64,000 bases of DNA from the NCBI GenBank assembly GCA_947498355.1, contig CANMKA010000008.1, positions 1 to 64,000 of the forward strand, in the 5' to 3' direction. Positions within the stretch are counted from its first letter, which is position 1; every line of letters begins with the position of its first letter. Below are positions 58,529 through 64,000 of this stretch, piece by piece. This DNA is from an uncultured Paraglaciecola sp. GTDB lineage: Bacteria > Pseudomonadota > Gammaproteobacteria > Enterobacterales > Alteromonadaceae. The notes under the pieces are model-generated. The model was not told the DNA's origin. It was given only the letters and a program-made list of their open reading frames with translations, and ran no database searches. The position numbers and the translations under genes were made by a program.

Positions 58529-59641
58529 ATGAAAAAACTCTTAATCGCCAGTGCTATTTCACTCGCTATGCTACCAGCAGCATATGCTGATGCAAAAAAA
58601 GAAGGTTCTAGCTGGGTTGGAGGTTTCTTTGAATACTATTCAACAGATGAAGAATTAAGTGGTGCACCAAATTTTCTAGATAACGCCACAGGCATAGGCT
58701 TTGAATTTGGCCATAGATTTAAGCCAAATTGGGCGGCGAGAATTGAATTCTCTAGGCTTGATGTTGATGCTCAACCAGAAGACGAAACAGGCAGCCGTGT
58801 AGGAATTGACGCTTTATACTTCTTACCAGAAGATCAATTTTATGTATTTACCGGTTTTAAACGCACCAACTTGGTTGAGCCAGAAAACTTCTTAAATATA
58901 GGTTTAGGTAAGCATTGGGCGATAAACGACAAATTCAACGTAGTTACTGAGCTTGCTGGTTATCAAAACCTTCATAATGGCTCAACAGATGTAGGCGTTA
59001 AACTTGGTTTCACATACAACCTTGGTGGCGGTTCAAGTTCAGTAGCCTCTTACACCTCGAATGACAGTGATAATGACGGAGTATTAGACGGCAAAGACAG
59101 ATGTGCTAACACACCGTACGGCGTAACAGTAGACAGCAATGGCTGCGAAGTTAAATCTGCTGCCGTTGTAAGCGATGCTGACGGCGATGGTGTTGCTGAT
59201 AATATCGACCGCTGTGCGAACACTCCATCAACAGACAAAGTTGATGCAACAGGCTGTAGCATTTTTGAAGAAGAAAAAGTGTCTGAAAATCTAAGAGTAT
59301 TATTTGCAAATAATAGCTCTGTAATTAGCAATCCTGATGCGCAAAAGTTCCAAGAATTTGCTGACTTCATGAAACGCTTCCCTTCAACTGACGCAGTAAT
59401 CGAAGGTCACGCATCTGCTCCTGGAGATGCAGCGTACAATATGATGTTGTCAGAAAAGAGAGCGAAAGCCGTACGCACACTACTTATCGAAAAGTATGGG
59501 ATCAGTGCTAACCGTCTGACTGCTGTTGGGTATGGTGAAACTCGCTTATTAGATACATCAAACACAGTAGCGGCCCACACAGTGAACCGTAGAATTGTCG
59601 CTGAAGTATCTGCTAGTAAAAGAGTTAAATTAACCAAGTAA
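58529..59641 (+). CDS. OmpA-family outer-membrane protein with thrombospondin type 3 repeats
   Basis: A protein of 370 residues from the ATG at 58529 (TAAGGA upstream; MKKLLIASAISLAMLPAAYADA signal peptide). An eight-strand barrel covers about 25-175, two calcium-binding thrombospondin-3 repeats follow (DSDNDGVLDGKDRC and DADGDGVADNIDRC), and a C-terminal OmpA peptidoglycan-binding domain (about 255-370, VIEGHASAPGDAAYN, EKRAKAVRTLL) ends the protein. It ties the outer membrane to the wall. The frame is open to 58463 but the added residues are not signal-like. Confidence 0.93.
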   Translation: MKKLLIASAISLAMLPAAYADAKKEGSSWVGGFFEYYSTDEELSGAPNFLDNATGIGFEFGHRFKPNWAARIEFSRLDVDAQPEDETGSRVGIDALYFLPEDQFYVFTGFKRTNLVEPENFLNIGLGKHWAINDKFNVVTELAGYQNLHNGSTDVGVKLGFTYNLGGGSSSVASYTSNDSDNDGVLDGKDRCANTPYGVTVDSNGCEVKSAAVVSDADGDGVADNIDRCANTPSTDKVDATGCSIFEEEKVSENLRVLFANNSSVISNPDAQKFQEFADFMKRFPSTDAVIEGHASAPGDAAYNMMLSEKRAKAVRTLLIEKYGISANRLTAVGYGETRLLDTSNTVAAHTVNRRIVAEVSASKRVKLTK

Positions 59642-59673
59642 ATTTAACTTAGCTAATAAAGCTAAATCCTCAG

Positions 59674-59708
59674 AAGCCTAGGTATTTGTTTACACAGAAC
59701 CTAGGCTT
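59674..59708 (+). terminator. rho-independent terminator of the OmpA-family gene
   Basis: AAGCCTAGGT (59674-59683) and ACCTAGGCTT (59699-59708) form a 10-bp perfect stem followed by TTTTATTG on the plus strand, 33 bases after the stop codon. Confidence 0.87.
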
Positions 59709-59772
59709 TTTTATTGACTTAACCTTAAACTGGCTAGGGGGTATATTGGTACAGGAAGATATATAAGAAAAG

Positions 59773-62700
59773 TTAATCTTTGGTGCTATACAGAGTAATA
59801 ACCTCGATAAACTTAGGGTAATAATTCTTCACTTTAGATAATAAGATATTAGCGGCATCCATATCTTGCTTGATAGCAGCTTCTTCCATTTCCTTAAAAA
59901 GTCGATTTAAAATCGTCGCACCTAGATCGCCAGTTGAACCTTTCAATGTATGTGCTTTAGCTTTCACACCGTCCATATCATTATTCACAAGACTATCTTC
60001 CAAAAAGGTTATCTGAGACGAAGATTTTTCAATAAAAATCCTACATATCTGTCGTAACAGTTCTTCATTGTCCATCAGCCTTATCAAAGCCGACTTTTTG
60101 TCCCAACACTCATCTTCATTTGAAGAGATATCATTTAATTCATGTATATTTTTTTCTGAAGCCATATAAGTAGAGAGTGTCCAACGCGTTAATTTATCTA
60201 TTAAAATCTCAACATTAATCGGTTTAGTGATGTAGTCACTCATACCTGCGTCCGTGCACTTCTTGCGCTCTCCTAACATAGCGTTGGCCGTCATGGCAAT
60301 AATTGGAATATCCATGTAAACCTTACCCGCCTCACCGTTACGGATCGCCCTACTCGCCTCATAACCATTTAAAATTGGCATTTGGCAATCCATTAAAATG
60401 CAGTGAAATACTTGTTCATGGGCGGTCAAGATATCTAATACTTGCTGCCCATCCGCCGCTTTTGAGATATTAATTGGTAAGCTTGAGAGCATTCCAGACG
60501 CAACCTCGATATTAATTTCGTTATCATCCACCACTAAAATATTCGCTCCTGTAATATTTTTAATATCTTCAGGAGGCAACTCATAATTAGTGTCGGAGTC
60601 ACGTTTAGGGGCATCTGCCTTTATATTTACAACTCTGGCATCGACACTTTTTTGTAAAAAATCAGATAGCAAAATTGGCTTACCTATAGGCATTATATTC
60701 ATACCCTCAAACATCTGAACAGGTTCGCCACTGTTATGCAAAACCAAAAACATAGGGAGCTGAATATGTATCGCGGCCCAGTTTTTCCAGTCCCGTTTCC
60801 ATTGTTGAAAATAAGGGGAATCGGCATCAATAAAAACATAATCCAGAGGTAGTTCAGGCGGCTCTCCTTGACCTTCTAACCAAGCCACATAAGCACCAGA
60901 ATCTACCGGATTACCAGAAAAGTGCGTAACTAACTTTAAAATTGATTCAGTCAATGGGGGGCTATCGGTTATCACCAAACAATTTTTATGATGCAACCTA
61001 GGTTCGGGTACTTTTAACTTCGCCTGCTCATATGGGAAATCGATATAAAAGGTAAATTCACTGCCAGTATGTGCAGTCGACGAAAAAGCGACATCGCCAT
61101 TCAATAGAGATGCAAGCTGCTTGCAAATAGACAACCCTAACCCAGTCCCCCCATATTTACCTGCAATAGCCGTGGTTTCTTGAGAAAACGCTTTGAACAA
61201 CTTGTTGTGGTTTTCTTTTGCGATACCGATACCCGAGTCTTTGACCGCGCAGCACAACCTACACCTATCCCCCATATTCTGACTGTAGGCCGTTATTTTA
61301 ATAAACCCAGAATCAGTAAATTTGATCGCATTGTTGACCAAATTAGTCATAATTTGCGAAATTCTGTATGGATCGCTAGTAATTGATTCAAACTCCAAAT
61401 CGACTATATCCAAGATAAATTCAAGTCCCTTATCTTGCGCTTTTACAGCCAGACTCCCACACAAACTCTCTAGTAACCTAATAGGATTAAACGCTTTATT
61501 ATCTATTTCTAATTTTCCAGCCTCGATTTTTGACAAATCAAGTATGTCATTGATCAATACCGCGAGAGTATTCACACTCACTTCTGTCATCTCTAAAAAT
61601 CGCTTCTGGTTAGCACTAAGTGGCTCTTTTTGAACCAGACTCAGGGTTCCCATAATACCGTTTAGAGGGGTTCTCATTTCGTGGCTGATATTAGATATAA
61701 ATGCATTTTTGACTGTGCTGGCTCTTCGCAATTCCGCCGTTCGCTCTGCTACTTTTTGTTCTAGTTCCGCATTAACTTGCTTAATTTTTGCATCTGAAAT
61801 TCGCTCTAATGTTTCATCCCTGACCAGAATAGCTGTACCGTTAAAAGACTGGTTTTCACCAATAATCGCCGAAAGAGATAAGGACAGGTACATAGGGCTA
61901 CCGTCATCGCTATAAATCATGCCTTGGCTTTCTTTCCTAGGGTTTTCTGGAGATAAAAGGGCAATACAGTGTTTAATTTGTAAGTCATCAAATAATGTGA
62001 GGGAATCTATATCTTGGCCAATCGCATCAATTTCTTTAAAACCAAACATTCGTTCAGCTGCCAGATTCCAGCTAGTAATTTTAAAATCAGGAGAAGTACT
62101 GATAATGGCATTTTTTGAGCCACTCACAATGGCCGCAGATAATGCTCTAGCATCTGCCAATTGATAGCCCCGCCGCATACTTCTGTAAAGAATAAATAAG
62201 ACGATTAATGAGATAAGCATAATTGCAAATGCAAATGCATAGACACCGATTCGGCGTTGCATCTTAATTGCCTGCACCCCATTCATGGGTACCATTATTT
62301 TGAGTGTGTAAAAATCTTTTTCCCTATTGCCTGCGAACCAAATTTTTTTAGAATAAGCTAAATACTCAGTGTTGTTCGGCCCTTGCTTTTGGACTTTTGA
62401 AAAATTATTGGCAATATTAGAAACTAAAGCGTAATCAAGTGGCCATCTGTACTGAAGTCCAAGATCTCGGCTAAATCTGCGCTCATCATCAGATGTCACT
62501 AAGTAAAAGCCCTCACTGTCCGTGATGACTAATTCATGTGCGGAATCAACAAATGAATACAAAGATTCAAACACAAATTGCATATTAATATTGGCAATTA
62601 CAAATCCTAAACGTTGGCGGTTGCTATCAAATATAGGTAACGAAGTTCTTAACGTCGGCCGATAGGGAAACTCAATTTTTCCAAATTCTTGATTTAGCGA

Positions 62701-63234
62701 AATATCCGATACGTAGAGTTCAGACTCATTCAATTTGATACTCTTAGCGAAATACTCACGATCCCCTTTATTTTGTAATCGACCGTCTTCAACTATCTCT
62801 ATTTGACTTTGAGCTCTTTGAACTCTGACTAACTCCATGCCTTCAATATCAATAACTCTTAACTGCTCGTAGTCTCGGTTACTTTCTAAAAAGGCCAGAA
62901 AAGTCCTATTCAATCTTGCCCATTGTTCAGCTAAATCCCGATTCCTAGCGGTCGCTACCAATCCATCGTAGTTTTTAGTCAAGTCGAACAAAGGGGGAGT
63001 GCGATTTAGAAATTGGATATCTGCACGGTATTTCGAAAGCCGATCATGCAGGTGTAAATCGATTTGCTCAGACGTATCCTGCATGCGAGTTTGTAGCATA
63101 ATTCTGACAGATGAGGTTAAATTGGCTTCAAAAACAGCAATAAAAACGATCAAAATGAAACAAATGACGAGAACCACCAAAGAAATCATTTGGTGGCTCC
63201 ATTGTTCCTTACTTGAGCGGATTGTTTTGAACAT
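59773..63234 (-). CDS. hybrid sensor histidine kinase (dCache-PAS-HisKA-HATPase-REC-REC-Hpt)
   Basis: A 1153-residue membrane kinase. Helix 1 (about 17-37) and helix 2 (about 330-352) flank a large double-Cache periplasmic sensor. Then come a PAS domain (about 365-480), a coiled coil, HisKA with the phospho-His in NISHEMRTPLNGIMG (about 518), HATPase (about 625-735, KDSGIGIAKENH, GGTGLGLSIC), a divergent receiver (about 745-865, VFIDADSP, GKPI), a standard receiver (about 896-1010, VVDDNEIN, MDCQMPILNG, TKPI) and a C-terminal Hpt domain (HTLKGSTGDLG, about 1091). The layout fits BarA/ArcB-like phosphorelays. It starts 43 bp after the stop of the REC-GGDEF gene and is likely in one operon with it. 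Confidence 0.92.
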   Translation of the reverse strand: MFKTIRSSKEQWSHQMISLVVLVICFILIVFIAVFEANLTSSVRIMLQTRMQDTSEQIDLHLHDRLSKYRADIQFLNRTPPLFDLTKNYDGLVATARNRDLAEQWARLNRTFLAFLESNRDYEQLRVIDIEGMELVRVQRAQSQIEIVEDGRLQNKGDREYFAKSIKLNESELYVSDISLNQEFGKIEFPYRPTLRTSLPIFDSNRQRLGFVIANINMQFVFESLYSFVDSAHELVITDSEGFYLVTSDDERRFSRDLGLQYRWPLDYALVSNIANNFSKVQKQGPNNTEYLAYSKKIWFAGNREKDFYTLKIMVPMNGVQAIKMQRRIGVYAFAFAIMLISLIVLFILYRSMRRGYQLADARALSAAIVSGSKNAIISTSPDFKITSWNLAAERMFGFKEIDAIGQDIDSLTLFDDLQIKHCIALLSPENPRKESQGMIYSDDGSPMYLSLSLSAIIGENQSFNGTAILVRDETLERISDAKIKQVNAELEQKVAERTAELRRASTVKNAFISNISHEMRTPLNGIMGTLSLVQKEPLSANQKRFLEMTEVSVNTLAVLINDILDLSKIEAGKLEIDNKAFNPIRLLESLCGSLAVKAQDKGLEFILDIVDLEFESITSDPYRISQIMTNLVNNAIKFTDSGFIKITAYSQNMGDRCRLCCAVKDSGIGIAKENHNKLFKAFSQETTAIAGKYGGTGLGLSICKQLASLLNGDVAFSSTAHTGSEFTFYIDFPYEQAKLKVPEPRLHHKNCLVITDSPPLTESILKLVTHFSGNPVDSGAYVAWLEGQGEPPELPLDYVFIDADSPYFQQWKRDWKNWAAIHIQLPMFLVLHNSGEPVQMFEGMNIMPIGKPILLSDFLQKSVDARVVNIKADAPKRDSDTNYELPPEDIKNITGANILVVDDNEINIEVASGMLSSLPINISKAADGQQVLDILTAHEQVFHCILMDCQMPILNGYEASRAIRNGEAGKVYMDIPIIAMTANAMLGERKKCTDAGMSDYITKPINVEILIDKLTRWTLSTYMASEKNIHELNDISSNEDECWDKKSALIRLMDNEELLRQICRIFIEKSSSQITFLEDSLVNNDMDGVKAKAHTLKGSTGDLGATILNRLFKEMEEAAIKQDMDAANILLSKVKNYYPKFIEVITLYSTKD

Positions 63235-63277
63235 AGTTTCTTCCCTGAATACTATCCATCATCTAAGTACCTGAATA

Positions 63278-64000
63278 CTAAACATTTGAGAAAGCAACTT
63301 GATTTCTACCTGAGGCTTTCGCACGATATAAAGCAGCATCCGCTGCTTCAACAATATTGAGCTCAACCTTGCTCTGCGAGGGCATTACTGTCACACAGCC
63401 AACACTTACTGTTACTGTGCCAAAAGAAGAGTCTTTGTGCTCAATCGATAATTTATCTATCGTGTCCATTAGCGCCTGACTCAAATATTTTGCTCCCTGA
63501 TGATCAGTCTCTGGCAGAAAGCATAAAAACTCTTCTCCACCAAAACGAATACAAACATCTGCTGGACGCCTAAATACACTTTTCAGAGCATCGGCAACCT
63601 GCCGCAGACACTCATCACCTGCCAAGTGCCCATAGTGGTCGTTATATTTTTTAAACCAGTCAACATCTATCATGAATATGCTTAAGGGGTGACCTGAACG
63701 CTTAGCGTGCAATATACCTTTATCGGTTATTTGCTCCAAAACATGGCGGTTATACAAGCCGGTTAAGCCGTCCAAAAACGTCATTCTACGCAGTAAATCA
63801 GCCTGAAACTTTAATGTTAGATGCGATTTAATCCGATTGAGTAAGGTAATACCATTTACTGGCTTGGATACAAAATCTACGCACCCCGCATCCCAACAGC
63901 TGTTCTCACTATTTTGATCCAAAATAGAAGTAATAAAAACAACAGGAATATGCTTAGTACAGGCGTTTTTCTTGAGTAATTTGCAAACGTCTAATCCTGA
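63278..64000 (-). CDS. response regulator with GGDEF domain (diguanylate cyclase), 5' end outside window
   Basis: Partial gene: the frame is open to the last base of the window. The visible 240 residues begin inside a receiver domain (SGLDVCKLLKKN, HIPVVFITSI, DFVSKPVNG with the conserved Lys) and continue into a complete GGDEF domain with FLDGLTGLYNRH, MIDVDWFKKYNDHYGH, the active motif GGEEF and an RxxD inhibitory site (RPAD) five residues before it. It should make c-di-GMP when phosphorylated, with product feedback. It precedes the hybrid kinase gene, the probable phosphodonor. c-di-GMP made here could act on MshE, but that is inferred. Confidence 0.92.
   Translation of the reverse strand, partial: SGLDVCKLLKKNACTKHIPVVFITSILDQNSENSCWDAGCVDFVSKPVNGITLLNRIKSHLTLKFQADLLRRMTFLDGLTGLYNRHVLEQITDKGILHAKRSGHPLSIFMIDVDWFKKYNDHYGHLAGDECLRQVADALKSVFRRPADVCIRFGGEEFLCFLPETDHQGAKYLSQALMDTIDKLSIEHKDSSFGTVTVSVGCVTVMPSQSKVELNIVEAADAALYRAKASGRNQVAFSNV

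Noticed and set aside
63278..63922. Complete GGDEF protein starting at TTG 63922
   Set aside because: The frame continues with a clear receiver-domain sequence to the window edge, so this is an internal codon of a longer gene.

Overview
The window looks like a chromosomal segment of a marine gammaproteobacterium of the Alteromonadales (Alteromonas/Glaciecola/Paraglaciecola type). The grounds are the complete MSHA (mannose-sensitive haemagglutinin) type IV pilus locus running into mreBCD-maf-rng-yhdP-tldD, the divergent uvrA / MFS-ssb pair, and the moderate-to-low GC content. The genus is inference. I saw no rRNA, tRNA, CRISPR array or intact insertion sequence.

Layout. 1-1560 (+): a mobile-DNA scar consisting of a tyrosine-recombinase C-terminal remnant with an internal frameshift and a 16-bp inverted repeat, followed by a prlF-yhaV toxin-antitoxin pair with a palindromic operator candidate. 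1588-12318 (-): mreB, mreC, mreD, maf, rng, yhdP, a nitrilase-family amidohydrolase and tldD, most of them overlapping by a few bases. 12500-14368 (-): a secreted coiled-coil / PEGA / formylglycine-generating-enzyme-like protein between the pilus locus and mreB. 14554-32488 (-): the msh locus in transcription order mshI, a PilN-like gene, mshJ, K, L, M, N, E, G, F, B, A, C, D, O, P, Q. It encodes assembly platform, secretin, ATPases, major pilin, minor pilins and a 1451-residue LamG-containing MshQ. mshH/csrD, which often precedes this locus, is absent here.

32714-41359: accessory metabolism. A secreted TIM-barrel epimerase-like protein is divergent from a PAS-AraC regulator. Then come an aldehyde dehydrogenase, an FKBP isomerase, glutaredoxin 2, a secreted GH5 glycosidase, a membrane-anchored esterase and a secreted class C beta-lactamase-like hydrolase. 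41563-59641: mostly housekeeping. It holds ssb, an MFS exporter with a C-terminal YajR-like domain, uvrA, a chemoreceptor, another MFS protein, ppa, mpl, an S1/P1 nuclease, a PhoD-like phosphatase, hemE, nudC, zur, cheX, yjbQ and an OmpA-family porin. 59773-64000 (-): a large hybrid sensor kinase preceded by a response regulator with a GGDEF domain that runs off the window edge.

How the genes work together. The left half is an envelope/elongasome and pilus block. The right half contains signalling (chemoreceptor, CheX, hybrid kinase, c-di-GMP synthase) that could feed into pilus-dependent surface behaviour, but no direct link is visible in the sequence. The most unusual points are a likely one-base frame interruption in a homopolymer at the 5' end of yhdP, a terminator-like hairpin directly after the major pilin gene, the FGE-like protein lacking the catalytic cysteines, the tandem LamG repeats in MshQ, and an orphan plus-strand terminator upstream of mshI. 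I did not find a convincing wholly new system.
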